64,000 nucleotides of DNA from Atrichornis clamosus (GCA_013400975.1 WBMZ01010254.1:62001-126000); one strand, 5' to 3'; shown: positions 45,230 to 57,884, numbered from the stretch's first letter. The notes: generated by a model not told the origin, from the sequence alone. Made by a program: numbers and translations.

Positions 45230-47034
45230 ACCCAAATTATCATTCATTACACAGCTTTTCACCCTTTATCCATGCAGTGTTCCCGACTTTTGCCGATCGC
45301 CTGGGAAGGGTTGAGTGCACCCCACCTGGAGCTTGACCATTTAGGGGGAATCAGGTGCTTGTGGCAACCCACAACAGTGAACAGCAACACACGAGAGCTG
45401 TTTAAGGACCCAGTGAGAAAGTGCTCTGCCTCTTATGGAATTTAGGTGAACGGACAGTAATTACCCAAATATTTATGGGTTCTCTTTATTGTATGAGTCA
45501 CTGAGGGCTTGTGAGGGGGCAGACAATTTCCATTTTGTTTAGGGCAGAAATATCCCTGGAGACCAAGCTGATCTATGGAGCTGCCATATCAAACCCTCCT
45601 AGGAACGGAAAAAAAACCAGATAATGCATTTATTAGTCAGCTCACATTGGACTGCTGTGTGTAGAAAAGGAGAGAACTGAACTGAAAAATGCTTTTAAAA
45701 CCACAATTCCATAAGCATCTGTCTCATTTCAAGTACGGCTGGGGCCTTTCTGTCTCCTGAAAGGGAAGGAGAGGGTGAATTCAAATGATCTGTAGCTCTG
45801 GAGTGCTGAAGGGGAAAAAAAGTAATTTCCAAATAGAACTGCATCCCTGCAGACAGTGACCAGGCACAGATAACCTCCTCCAGGGAGCCACACTTCCCCC
45901 AGTGTCCCTTCCCAAATGACTTGCTCTGCGCTCCCTCTGCTCTCCCTCAGGCTGAGATCAAAACTGTAGGAAGCAACCAGAAAAGAAACAGTCATTTTTG
46001 GACTTCAGACAAGCGGAGAAAGAGGGGGAAAGGAGAAGGTGGGTGAGTGATATTTGTCCCCATCCTTGTCCTGTTTGTCGCATTTTAGCCACCAGTCACT
46101 TCCCCCGCGAGCGCCGTGGTTTCTGTTTCTGCAGGACACGCCGACCCACACAGCACTTGTGGGGAGCTGTGGTGGGTCAGCAGGGCGTGCAGGAGGTGTG
46201 GCACAGGGAATGGAAACCCTCCCTCCCATGCTGGAAGCCCTGGTAGGCTGTGCCCTCCGGGGCTGCGTCTGGTCCAGACCTCACCGCTCCGGTGTCTGTG
46301 CGTCTGTGACAAGGAAGGGAATGAGGGAAAAGGGGAGCCACAGAGGAGGCAGGAGCAGAAACTACCCTGAAAATCCCTCCTTGTCCTTTGGATCACCACA
46401 GCATCTTAGAGTCTGTGTCCAAAATGGGGCTCTCCCGCAGCACTGGGAGAGGAGCAGTCCCTCCTCTGTGGGGAACAGTCCTGTTCCACAGCAAAGCTCT
46501 CAGAGTTTGGCCAGGGAGCAGGGACAGTCCAGCCATGGCTGAGACCACAGCTCAGGGCAGGCTCCTTCTCCTGCCCGGGAGCATCCCCAGGCCGGTGCTG
46601 TCATCACTCACCTCTGCTGACCCCCAGCCTGGGAGGGCCTGTGCAGGGGCAGGGGAGGAAGAGGAGCAATCAGGGCACAGAGGGTGCCAGCAGGACCCTG
46701 CGTGGGTGAGGCCCAGCGAGGCTGGCGCTGTTGAATCTGAGGATCAACATGAGAGGGAAATGGAGAATAAAGAGCAGTAAATGAGCTGGATTAGAGGAGC
46801 TGTTTTACATAGCCCTTCATTTAATCCTTTGCTTTCCTTTCATTGTTTAATTGGTTTAGCTCTTGTACTTTTAATGCTGCAGGCAGAGAGAGCCAACCTC
46901 CTCTTTCCTTCTCTTTTCCTGCCTTTCCTTTCCTCTCTTTACATCTCGCTATCTAATCCCATTTCTCTCTTTCTCTCTCCATTTCCATCCCTATCCCTTG
47001 TTCTCATTCCTCCAGCTTCTTTCTCTCTCTTCAG
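45230..47034. other. Non-coding stretch, no gene recognised
   Basis: Unique sequence; 46900-47034 is strongly pyrimidine-biased. Overlapping open frames at 46.0-46.8 kb occur on both strands (up to 162 codons) without a recognisable domain. No RNA gene. Confidence 0.5.
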
Positions 47035-47085
47035 GCCCCATATTACTCAGGCAGCTTTTGTTAGTGCTGTCAACTGCATCAGCGT
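47035..47085 (+). other. Splice-bounded 51-bp open segment (possible small exon)
   Basis: A long pyrimidine tract ending TTTCTCTCTCTTCAG precedes 51 bp open in one frame (PHITQAAFVSAVNCIS), closed by AGCGT before GTAAGTGA. The length is a multiple of 3. The pyrimidine tract is a broader low-complexity feature, so an acceptor-like site here is not surprising. No family is recognised. Confidence 0.15.
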
Positions 47086-48333
47086 GTAAGTGAAATTGTA
47101 CTGTAAGTGAAGTTAAAAGTATTTCTATGGTGGGATATTTAATCATTTGAATCCTTGATAGGAGCAGCTCTTTTTATTTTCACTAGCTATAAATCCAGGC
47201 CCTATCTAATCTCTGATCTCGACGAGGAGAGAATTAACCAACAGGAGTGTGTGACTGGAAAGGAGAAGGCTGGAGAGAGGGGACCACTTTATCTGAGTGC
47301 GGAGTGGAGCAGCATAGGAATAAGGCAAGGAGCCATTCCCAGCTCCCTGCCATTCTTCTCACTGCCTTTCCCTGAGCCTACCTTTGTTCCCCTGCCCAGA
47401 CACTCCAGCATATTGAAAATGCCATTTTCCATTTGCAGGTCTTTCTTTCCCCTCCTTCAGTGATTCACTCAGCCCACGGTGGTGGGGAGGAGACGTGTGT
47501 CTGGCCACAGAGCCCTGGATTTTAGTCCATCTCCAGCTTGCACTGAGCTGGATTGGAATGTCTCCAGGTGTGGATGGCACCTGTGGGTTTAACCTACCTC
47601 GAGGGGACCTTTGCCAAGTTTAGGATCTTGAGGTAATCCTTCCTCTGGTCTGCTACAGGAGCTGTCTGTGCAAATGCAGCCAGTGATTATTCATCTTCTC
47701 CTCTTCACCTGGGTCTGCTCAGAGCAGGTGAGAGCCTCACATGGTGTCACCTCTCCAAAGGACAGAGCCAAGTGCCTTTCTCCAGACACACTCTGTGCAG
47801 TGAAGCCACCCATCCAAGTGCTCTGAGTTAAGTGTTTTTATGCAAAGTGCTGCATGAAGGTCAGATCTCAACATCTTTCCTTATCTTGCCTCTTGTTTCA
47901 CCTCCAGGCACGTGGAATGTAGACAGCCCTGCAGCTCATTCCCTTTTCCATAACTCTGTTGCTTTCACACAGCACATCTCTGTCAGCTAAGGAGGAGAAT
48001 GGGAAGAGGATCAGAAATGTATAATGTCCCGGATTTGGGACTCCCATATTCTTCCACTCAGAACATGGTGATTTGGTGAAAACAAGGCATTCTGCTGAGA
48101 TGTGGTGATTGCAGTGGAGCCCCTGCCAGACCATGATCATCTCTGGAAACTTTCCTGCTGGTTTACAGGGATACAGGCTATCCATAAGTATGGGAGTCTG
48201 CTAGGAAGGAAGGAAGTTCAGTGGTAGGGTTGCATCCACATCTTCTGGAAGAACAAAATATTTCTGTCTCCCTAGGGCTGAGATTGGACCACCAGGTGAG
48301 GGTAGCAGCCATGTACATCAAGGCAGGCATGAA
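47086..48333. other. Non-coding stretch, nothing recognised
   Basis: Unique sequence between the exon-like segment and a CR1 fragment. It starts AT-rich (47086-47160). No repeat, RNA or protein frame was recognised. Confidence 0.5.
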
Positions 48334-48502
48334 ACAGAATTCCAGAATCCCAGGACAGTTTAGGCTGGAAGGCACCTTAAAGATCATCTCATTCCAACCC
48401 GCTGCCATGGGCAGGGACACCTTCCAGTATCTCAGGTTGCTCCAAGCCCTGTCCAACCTGGCCTTGGACACTTCCAGGGATGGGGCAGCCACAGCTTCTT
48501 CC
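48334..48502 (-). mobile_element. CR1 LINE 3' fragment, antisense
   Basis: CAGAATTCCAGAATCCCAGG, then TTTAGGCTGGAAGGCACCTT, CCAACCCGCTGCCATGGGCA, GCTCCAAGCCCTGTCCAACC, TGGCCTTGGACACTTCCAGG and GATGGGGCAGCCACAGCTTC are the inverted CR1 3' blocks in the correct order. About 170 bp, same general subfamily as the copies at 17.7 and 45 kb. Confidence 0.93.
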
Positions 48503-50133
48503 AAGAAGGAAGAGCAGAAAAAGGCATGGGGATTCTGTATTGGTTGTCTACACATGGCTTAAATCTTGCCAACAATTTAAGCTCTACTTAAACTCCCCAG
48601 TCCAAGAGCTCTATGCAGAGAACTGCAGTCTGATTACACAGAGCATTAGGGCATCAATATTTACCTTGAGAATTTGTCTGAAGGATGAAAAGTGCTACAG
48701 GTGCTCAACATCTTGGCTGCATTTCCCTGCAGAAAAAAGCCGGGCCACCCCTTCTCCTGCCTCCTCTCACTTTCCATTCACCAACACTTCCCTCTTATTT
48801 CTGTGGCCTGTTGTTTGCAAAGTCATCACAGGAATTTCGGCTCGCCAAGGAAATGCAGCAACTCCGATGACTCGAGGGTGAGGTCCCCCCTCTCCTGGCT
48901 TTCAAGAGGTGCTGGGAGCCATGGCTGGTGCTGGGCAGTGCTCTGCAAAAGTGGCCCATCAGTCACTGTCACTCGGTGGGGAGGAGGCAGGGGGGATGCC
49001 GAGCTTGCACAGAGTCCTCGTGGCACGGTGAGATTCACGCAGCTGTTCTGCTCCCAGTGTAAATACGGACAGCCCCATTCATCACCGGCCTCACTTCCTC
49101 AGCACGCATCCAGGGCAGAGCGATGATTTAGTGCCCGCAGCTGGAACAAGCACTAAGTTTCTCTAAAACAGCAACGCTTAAAAATTGGGGATGTTTTTCA
49201 TGTGTGTTTTGCGGTTCTGGGGAGAAGGGAGGAGGCAGTGTTGGGAGCTGGGAGCGGCAGAAGAGGGGAGGTCTTTCATGGAATCATCAGCTTCCTCTGT
49301 TCTGCTCCTCTCACGCCTTCCATTCACAGGGATCTGCATGACAGTAGCCCTGGGGATCTTCAGTCATGGAGCAGGATCACCCCAGGACGCCTGAAATCTC
49401 GAGGAGAGGTGTATCAGGAGAAGGAATAGGTGAAGTGGATGGGAGAAGAGGAGCCAGCATGTATGGAATTGATCAACAGGCATGGAAGGATCCACTGAGA
49501 TGGAGGAGGGAGGGGCAATGGTCCATGAAATGAGCAGGGGTGGACATCTCCACAGGGATCCTCAGTCCTGCCTGCCAAAGGGGCTCATTCTCCTCACAGC
49601 AGAGATGTCATTATCCCGAGGGATGGGAATGTGCAACTTTGGTTACCTGGGGTTGATGGGTTCTGGGGTGTTGGTTGCAGAGATGTCGGAAGCTCAGGGC
49701 TCGGCAGAGCTGCAGAGGGGGCAGGCAGGGTGGAGACTTTCTCCTGTGTGATGGAGAAGGGTTCCCTGAGGATCGGAGTGAGGGAGGAAGGTTGTGTCCT
49801 CTGGCCACCAAGAAGGTGGAAATACTGAGGGTCTGAGTCCGCTGGGAGACATGAATAGAAACTCAGGAAGACTTTCCTCCATCACCGAGCTGCTCCTACC
49901 CGTTGTCATCCCCCCAGAGGGTGAATCTGCTCTCCTTCAGCGGGTGCAGCCTCCCGGCAGACAGCAGGTGAAGGAAACGGAGAAAGGGCAGCCCTTATCT
50001 TTCCCTCCAGCAGCTCAGATTTGCTCCTGCTGTACCTGGTCACTGTGCCGAGGTTCCCCGTCCCTGCCCATGCCTGGCTTCCACTTGTGTCCACCTTGCA
50101 GGCACGTTTCCATCCTGTGTGTGGTTTGCTCAG

Positions 50134-50195
50134 CCTGTGCTAATTATGCCCTTGACATATGCAGCAGAACTGCCTGTGTCTATAACAGCACGGAG
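50134..50195 (+). other. Splice-bounded 62-bp Cys-containing open segment
   Basis: An acceptor-like tract (TCCATCCTGTGTGTGGTTTGCTCAG) precedes 62 bp open in one frame as CANYALDICSRTACVYNSTE, with three cysteines and an N-glycosylation-type NST. The segment ends CGGAG before GTGAGC. Just after the donor lies the palindrome GTTAATTAAC (50205-50214). The peptide looks plausible for an extracellular domain, but I recognise no family, and the acceptor tract contains several G. Confidence 0.15.
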
Positions 50196-51629
50196 GTGAG
50201 CGAGGTTAATTAACTCGGAGGAAGGGAGCTGAGTGTCCCTACATAACACCCCCTTCCATATGCATTAGTTTTGAAGCCTGAAGACACTGTTTAACCAAAC
50301 ACAGCCCACGACTTGCTAACTTTCCTGATTCCTGCCTTTCTTCCCCGTGTCACTAATGCTGCAGGGGGTGGATGGCACCCAAGCTAAGGAAAAACCTCAT
50401 GGAAACAATGGCCTTGCCAGAGGAGATGGTGCCTCATTCACAGGTGATCTGCCCTTTCCCAGGGAGTGCAGGCAGGATGCTCCTGTGAACAAGGCACTGA
50501 CAATGCTTTGCTGCCTGCTCTGGCTGGGAGTGATCCTCGCTGCTCCCGCTGCAATGGGATTTCTGTAATAGGTGCACAACAACACCCTCAGCCTGCTGGG
50601 TTCTCCTCTCCAGCGCTCCCAGGCTGTGTCAGCATCCTCTAGTGCTGTCAGCCACAGCCCTCCCAGATGTTCCAAGCCCTGCTGGCCAGGAGCAGGACCT
50701 CCGTGCCATGCAGCTGCCCTGCCCCTTCCCCAGCTCCGGGGATGCCTCCATGGAGCTGTGCTTGGGGCACGGGAGTTTTCACGGGCAGAGTCCATTCTAA
50801 ATATGCCTCACTTAGGGGATTCCTGCAGTCACACAGCACCTGAGAGGTACCAAAAACCTCAGCTGCAGCTGAGAGGCACCGCTTCTGCCCTGTGGCGTGA
50901 TCACATGCACAAATAACACATGGATGTGCCTGGGTCGAGCCACGTGTGGCTTTCTTGGAGATTAAATTTGAGGGGCTGAGTGGCAGCTGCTTGGCCCCTG
51001 ACTTTTTTTTCTCTTAACAGACAACCTTGAAGGACTTGCTGTCCTTCTTCTTCCTCACCCTTCCCCACAGTCCTCCCCCCTTGCACACTTTATCTCTCAG
51101 GGCTGTAAATCCTCTGCACCGAGCCTGCTGCCGCTCTGTTTGCACAGCACCTTTTGAGTGGGGCTTTCATGTGCTGCTGGAATATAAACAGCGATACAGC
51201 TTTAATTATAAACCTGCTAGGAGATGGACAGCACAGGCCTACAGGTTTGTGTCTCAATCAGGACACTCCACAGGCGCCACCTTCTCAGTGCAGCCCCATT
51301 TTTGTGTCCATCGGGCAGCTGGTAAGAGAGGCTACTTATGCTCCTTTCTTTCCACTCTCAATAATTATAAGTCTCACGGGAAAACTGGCCTTGGAGTAGA
51401 AATTTTATAAAGGTTTTAAAAGATTTTATTAGAAAGGATTTGGTTCCTGTGCAACTATTAGTTTAACAAGGCACTTTGCTCACCCCCCTGCACTAGAACT
51501 GTTATTGATCACACTGCATTTATGGAGACAGCAAGAGGCTGTCTCTGTATTTATATTTAATAGGTACACTGGCATATATTCACATGTAGACACTGAATGT
51601 GTGCACAGATGTGTCCAGCTGTGCACAGG

Positions 51630-51643
51630 CACACACACACACA
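51630..51643. repeat. (CA)7 microsatellite
   Basis: Short perfect CA run within a TGTGCACA-rich segment. Confidence 0.75.
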
Positions 51644-54155
51644 GCCCAGGGTGGAAAAAGCTAATAGGTATGGATTATATAGGTGTGTCTGCCCTGCTGG
51701 AGGGTATCCACCTTATCCACTGATGGCAATTGGGGAACGTGATCCTGGAGTTTGGGGATCCCGTGTACCAGCAGACACCAAACAGCAGGGAACAGCTGCT
51801 CCGTGTCCTGTTCAGTTTTGGCCACCTCTGCCTGGAAAGGCTCGAGTGACACAGTCCAGGATTAGGTCTGGAGTCCTGCAGAGGGAAAGGCTCAAGTCTG
51901 TGGCCAGAGGGAGTTTTTAGCCTTGAAGCAGAGAAGCTGTAAAGATCCAGAGGGTAAAGTGCTTGAAATTTTCTCATGACAAATGTCATGTACAGCAATT
52001 ATTATTACCTCTTTTCATTTGCAGATTTTGCTGCTGCTCATGATCTGGATTTCCATCAGAAAGGACTCTGGAGCAAGTGTTCACTTCAAGCCAGCAGGAC
52101 CTTTAAAATGACTTTAAACACCTGACCCCTCTCAAACCCCGTCCTTGCCCTTGTTCTGATTTCCTGACCAGAGCTGTCCCTCTAGTGCCTCATCCAGTGA
52201 GTGCCTGGTGCTCCCAGCACCCTGCCTTTCCCCTCTGGATGGCAGCCTGGTACAAGCAGCCCATCTCAAAGGCTGCTCCAGGCACCTGCATGGTAGAGAC
52301 AGGAGGGAAAAAGCAACTTAGGATAACATTCTCAGCTGCTGGTTGACACCAAACCATCTCCATTTGCAAAACAGCAGGACTAGTCCAGGGGAAATATATG
52401 AGCACTGTGCCCCTTGTCCTGTGAAACCTGGAGGAATGGAGAGATGGAAGGAGAAGATCCAATTAAATCTGTTGCACCCTGGGATGTGCTGGTGCACAGT
52501 GGGGAAGGGAAGCCTGCAGCATCCTCCTCTCCCCAGGTTAACCTCCCTTTCCACATACCCCAGCAGTTTTCCCACTCTCAGCTCAGGAGGTACAGGCAGG
52601 GTTAACTTGGCACCTCCCCAGCCCTGCTGCAGTCCAAAGGCTGGATTAAGGAATATGAAACACAGAGTGACCTCAGCAAATATGGAGAAAAATGGAGTGG
52701 AGACCAAGAGAATGAAGTTGCTGTTGCCCTGATACTGAGCCAAATTCTTGAGATATGCTCAACGTCAACATGTACTGATGTGATTGTCTGAGTCCAGAGG
52801 TTTCCCCATGCCAGGACCACAAACTCAGATCCCCTGGACTGTCCCTGCTGTGCTGGACCAGAGACAGCCCTGCCTCTCATTGTGTGTAGCTTGGAGGTTT
52901 CATGGTGTTCATGTGGCTCACGAGGTCCTTGGGTGCCCACTGCACCCCAATAACCACGATGCCTTTCCACAGGGAATAGCTTTGGTGTGAACCAGCTGGG
53001 CATGAGCTGTGGAAAGATATTTTCAGCCACGTTTTCTGCAATATAAGATTCCCCTTGTGTGGCTCTGATTTGCTCTGTGGGAGGTTGGTCAGTATGTACA
53101 CACACCCTTCATTTTTGTTTTTAGCAGTGCAGGAGACCTTTCGAATTTGTTGTTGGGCTCAAACCTGCATCTTAGCTTGGCTGTGCAGAGCCAGAACTGA
53201 GGATGGAGGCAGCACTTTGCACAGCCAATCCATTTCTCTCCCTTTGCATGGCAGTGGGGATTTTTCTTTGCACCCGTGTGCCTTTCCCTCGCGGTGCTCG
53301 CACACCTCTCCTGCAGCAAATGACTCAGTGTGTGTACAGAGAAGGAGAGCTAATAGAAACCAGGCAGAATTCGAGCCTCTCTGGGGCTGCTTTACACACT
53401 GACAGAATCATTCTTTCCTCCCACGTTAAATATTCATGACACTCAGATTTTTAGATACAAAGGTACATTTTGTTACTAAATGTGTTGATCCGGAATAGGC
53501 TCCTCGGCAGTTTTCTTTTCCACCCCTTTTCAGAGGGGGGAAAAAAAAAAAGCAAGCAGGGTGTGTGCCCCGAAAGCAATGCAGTCTGACTTCATTTCGA
53601 TCATGTCTCTTTTGGGGGTTGTTTTGATTTGGGAGCAATTTTGCCAAGTTATTTATGGCCTGAACTGCTATTTGTACAACGTTGGGCTTTTGTGTACGCG
53701 TGAGTGTGTGTCCCCTGTACAAATAACACATCAACATCTCCGTGCTTCCCAGCCTGTGGTTAAGCCCATAAAACAAGATGCTTTAACAAAAGCCCCATAT
53801 ATTACTGCCATTCTGAATATTTGTAATTTTGAGACAATATTTACATAGCCTGTTCAGACTAAGCTCCTGGGCCTGCTGACAGATCACAGGCAGCTGAAAG
53901 CACAGTGAGTGAGCTGCAGTTTAGTGCTAAGCTGGGAAAGGGGGGAAAAAAAAAGCGCCAAAAATACAAGCAAGATAAAAAAGAACAGACTTATGTATTA
54001 ACAGACACATAAAGCAAACAGCAGAGAGAGAATCAGGTGGAAAATCGAATTGTACAAAGCAGTGCTGGAAGGGAACTGGATTTGGACTGGAGCTTCCAGA
54101 AAGGTGTTTGGAAGGGAGGCATTGTCTGTGCCCATTCTCCATCTTTTATTGCAAG

Positions 54156-54197
54156 CTAAAAGCAAGGTTTTTCAAAGAACTCGGCTCCAGAGTTGAG
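54156..54197 (+). other. Splice-bounded 42-bp open segment
   Basis: ATTCTCCATCTTTTATTGCAAG is acceptor-like. The next 42 bp read LKARFFKELGSRVE in one frame and end GAG before GTAAGATC, a strong donor. Very short, no family recognised, likely chance. Confidence 0.1.
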
Positions 54198-55017
54198 GTA
54201 AGATCAATTTTTCCCTTATGAAAATGTCACTACGGATAAAAAAATGCCAAACAACCAAAAATCTAAAGCAGAAATTTGGTCTTTGCTATTTTTCTGTTGA
54301 TTTTGTTCTTGTTTAGAAGCACAGCAATGTTACACATTCACTTTGGTTCCATTCTGTGGAATTGATTTTTGAGTACCCAGGGAACAAATTGAGATGTTGC
54401 AAAAACCTGGAAAAAGTTGTCCCTAGTTCCCTTTTTCTTTTTAAAGAAGGAAAGCTGTGTGGGGGCACAGCTGTGGCGTGGGGAAGCTGGCAGTGGGGTG
54501 TGCCATGTGCCAGATGGTGTCACACATCCCTAGAGGAGAAAGGAAGGGTAGTTTTGTGCTGGCAATGCCAGGACCCACCTTGTCCTCTCTTGCACGGGTG
54601 GTGAGATGTCTGCATGATCACTGAGAAGGCTCCTGAGACATTAAAATAACCCTCCACTAATTGCCCTTTCCCTTGAGCATGGCTGATTACTGAGCCACTC
54701 ATGCCATGAGTTGCACCAGAGGTGCCTCCTCAGCCACCCAGAGCTCTCCACTAAATATCCACCACTGTTTCATGAGATTTTTCCTTTCCTTGGCACCAAT
54801 GTGTAGTTTTGTGGCCTTATTTTGGTGGTGTCTGACACACACAGTGCACATTTAGTATGTGGAGCCAGGAATTAGGATGTGGCTTTGGGGTCTGGAAACA
54901 GGAACGACGAGTGAGTGGATGTCAGCCTGAACGCCTTCAGAACCAGCCTAACCAGGAGCTGGGGCTGAGCAAAGCATTTAAACGGGGCTGGGGGCAGAGT
55001 CTCAAATTATCTGCTGT

Positions 55018-55070
55018 CCATTGGGGAAGATCCACCAAATTGCAGTGCCAGATCAGCTGGGTATAAAAGG
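55018..55070 (+). promoter_or_regulatory. TATA plus inverted-CCAAT core promoter candidate
   Basis: TATAAAAGG at 55062-55070 matches the canonical TATA box exactly. ATTGG (inverted CCAAT) lies at 55020-55024, about 40 bp upstream, a plausible if slightly short spacing. A start site would be expected near 55095 on the plus strand. No convincing first exon follows, so this may be chance or a lineage-specific non-coding promoter. Confidence 0.25.
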
Positions 55071-56399
55071 TCGTCATGAACCACACCACAGAAACCACAA
55101 TCAAATTAGCACTAATTGGAAATTGCAGCTGAGAGACCAAAGACTGAATGGGCCATGAAGACTGAACTCCACATTCTCCTCAGGGTTCTCACATCAGCAC
55201 TAAAATCACTTGCATTAAAAAGAGAATAACTATTCTTTCCAAGTTTTTACATATTTTAGAATCTGTGATTCAGTCACATCACACTCCCATGCAGGAACAG
55301 TGTTTCATCAATATTATTCATTTGCAGGGTGGTGGAAAGCCCTAGTCTGAAGTCTTATGAAGTGCTGCACAAAGTCATTATTTCCTTCAAAACCAGGCAC
55401 TGCTGGCTGTACCTCGCACTACCAATGGGTGTTTTATGGCTTCCATCCAATGTGGTTTAAAGGAGAACATCTCCAACATCTGAGGCTACAAAAAGAGTTC
55501 CCCAGTACATGTCTGACCTCCTCTTCATTGTCCCCAAGCTTTTAAAAGGAGGGTGTGACCCCTGTGGAAGAAAGACTAAAGACTTCGGAGGACACGGCGG
55601 TTTGATTTGAACTGAATTCCTGCTCAATACAGTCCACACCGTTTTACTGGGTTGTTTATTGGCTGTAAATCATCACCCTGTGTTTGAAACACACCTTTCA
55701 GGGGGCTCTGAGTCGCGGTGTGACTTCCACCTGCACACACCCTTGTTGAAAGCCTCACTGAGCATTTTCTTTCAGTGTGCAGCCATTGCTGGCAAAAAAG
55801 AGTGGATCTTATTTCTTTCTACTTTGATTTCCTCTGGCTTTCTCTTCCAATCCTGTATTCTTTGCGTGCCTCTTTCTGAGGCAGCAAGGAAGTTGGGCAT
55901 CTGCCAGTCTGGATTTGTCCCTGTGACTGTGCTCCCATACCAAAACCTACAATGTCCCTTTCTGCACGTTTCAGATCTGCCCCGTAGGAGGTTACATCCC
56001 CTCTGACATGCACAGCTTCCATGGCCCTCATCCCAGACTATCTCACCAACCTTCTCCCTACTGCCAGCTCATCTCCAACCTTGGGAGAGGTTTCCAGTCC
56101 TGTTTCCTCTCTTCCTTGCCATGATGAAAGGTTGGTTCTGCAATAGCACCACACTCGTGCTTCTTCTGAATACTCTGCTGGCATTTTCTTGTCCTGGGAT
56201 CTGCCTTGATATGCTCACCTCAGAGCTGCTGTGCTGCAAGTTACTCCCATGAACATCATTGATGGGTCCATTTCCAGGGATTCCATTTCCAGAGGGAAAA
56301 GCAGTGGATCTATTCTAACCTACAGAGATAACAATGAAATGGGCTCCTGGATGAGGAAGGCTTCAGCGTAAGAGGGAGTAGAGACAAAATGAACTCATT
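55071..56399. other. Non-coding stretch, nothing recognised
   Basis: Unique sequence. A 115-codon plus frame at 55659-56006 has no recognisable domain. No transposon or RNA gene was recognised. Confidence 0.5.
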
Positions 56400-56760
56400 A
56401 CCGCTTTCACCCAGTGCCAAGCATTAAAAGAATTTAACTGGTTTAGTGCAATTGGCCTTTTTTCGTTATGTATACGGGCTTCATGATGGACGAGTCGTTA
56501 AAAAATAAATACAGAAGTAATGATGGTAGCAATCACAGAAAGCAATTCTCAGATATAATAAAGAGTCTCCTGGATGTGTACAGCCTGTGCTACTCTATTG
56601 ATTTCTTCCTTTCTTTATTGCACTTCACTCCTCGCAGTTCACCCAAGCCCCAGCCCTCGTGCTGCACAGCCTGCCAGCCAACCACGGCCATGAATTATTA
56701 ACATGCAGGAGCCCTTTAATTGGATGAGCTGCAATTAATAATTCATTGGAGGTGCTTGCC
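56400..56760. promoter_or_regulatory. Candidate conserved non-coding element
   Basis: Repeat-free sequence with well-kept CpGs in an AT-rich setting (TATACGGGC, GACGAGTCGTT). Homeodomain-type clusters lie at the 3' end (GCAATTAATAATTCATTGG near 56732-56750). A 77-codon frame starting at 56468 (MYTGFMMDESLKNK...) has no splice support and no family. Together with 33.9-34.4 kb this is the best conserved-element candidate by texture; conservation itself is not testable here. Confidence 0.35.
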
Positions 56761-56769
56761 GAGAGACGA

Positions 56770-56788
56770 GGGAGGGAGGGAAAGCGGG
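56770..56788 (+). other. G-quadruplex-forming motif
   Basis: GGG-A-GGG-A-GGG-AAAGC-GGG, four tracts with loops of 1 to 5 bases, immediately after the AT-rich conserved-looking block. Confidence 0.6.
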
Positions 56789-57884
56789 TGAGGTGCTGAT
56801 GCTGAGAATTGGACCCACAGTAGGGGAGCCAGTGGGAACTTGAGACGCTCCAGCTGGAGCCCTGAGGATTGCTGTGTGCCTGGCTGCAGGAGGAGTGAGG
56901 TACAGCCAGGAGAGACCTGTCCAGAGGATGAGGGATGCTTTTGGAAGTGTGACCCACCCCTCGCAGACGGTGTTCCCAGCACGTCGGATCCGTGGCACCG
57001 TGCCTGGAGCTGGCAGCATGAGGAGCACACACTGGGGCACAGAGCTCAGCAACGAGCCTGTCTCCCACCTGTGCCTCCCGTGCTCTTCACAGCAGCCCCA
57101 GCATCCCATCCCAGTTGTGATTTCCCTCCCTGCAAATGACCCAGAAGCAGAGCGGGGTGGGAACGTGGGAGCAAAGCCACTCTGCTCATCGTACCACCAG
57201 TCTCTCTGCTTTCAGGGCTCCAAAAACAAATTAATACACTCAGCCACACACAGCCTTGCAGGCTTCCAGCTGACAGGCAAGGCCACAGACCATTAATGTT
57301 AATTAATATTTACATTACAGTTGTGCCTGGAGGGCTCCATGCAGGCCTCTGTGGTGTGACACATCCTACAAACATATTGAGGATGGGGTCCCCTCTTGTG
57401 CTGCTCAGTCCACAAACATATCCAGAGACACGTTCCTCTGCCTAGAAACAGCCTTTTCCTTTTGCTTTTCATAACTTGTATTTTTTACAGTTTCAGTAAA
57501 GAAGCCTGGATGGCTATTAAAAAAAAATGAAGAAAAGAAAATAGGAAAAACAAAGCAAGATTTAGTGCTTGCAGAAGTGGTAAGAACGACAATTTCATAC
57601 CAATTTCTTTGCTGAGCCTCTAACGTGTGGATAAAAGAGGCATAACAGTCCAGGCATACAAAGACCACTGAAGTATTTGAGACCTGGACAAGTTATTGGG
57701 TCAGTTAGCCTGACTCCTTCCTCTCTACACATTGCCAAATTCCCAGTGATTGCCCCTGTTCTGACCCAAGAAACAGAAGGTGTTCTGGAAGAAGGTGAAG
57801 ACTTTCTTCCAGAAGCTCATCCCATGCATTCCTGATTTCATTCTGACCAAAGACTGGAAAGCCTGTTTCACCATTTGTGGGGAA
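56789..57884. other. Non-coding stretch, nothing recognised
   Basis: GC-richer unique sequence to about 57.2 kb with overlapping chance frames on both strands. It is followed by an AT-rich piece with TTAATTAA (57299-57306) and an A8 run near 57520. TCTGGAAGA and TCTTCCAGA at 57784-57813 form a perfect 9-bp-arm hairpin. No gene. Confidence 0.5.

Larger units (their letters stand above)
48503..55017. other. Non-coding stretch, no gene recognised
   Basis: Unique sequence with a (CA)n run at 51630 and two exon-like segments listed separately (50134-50195, 54156-54197). The section 49.2-50.0 kb is G/A-rich with repeated GGAGG words but no tandem unit. Overlapping chance frames occur on both strands near 49.8, 50.6 and 52.6-53.1 kb. 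Confidence 0.5.
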
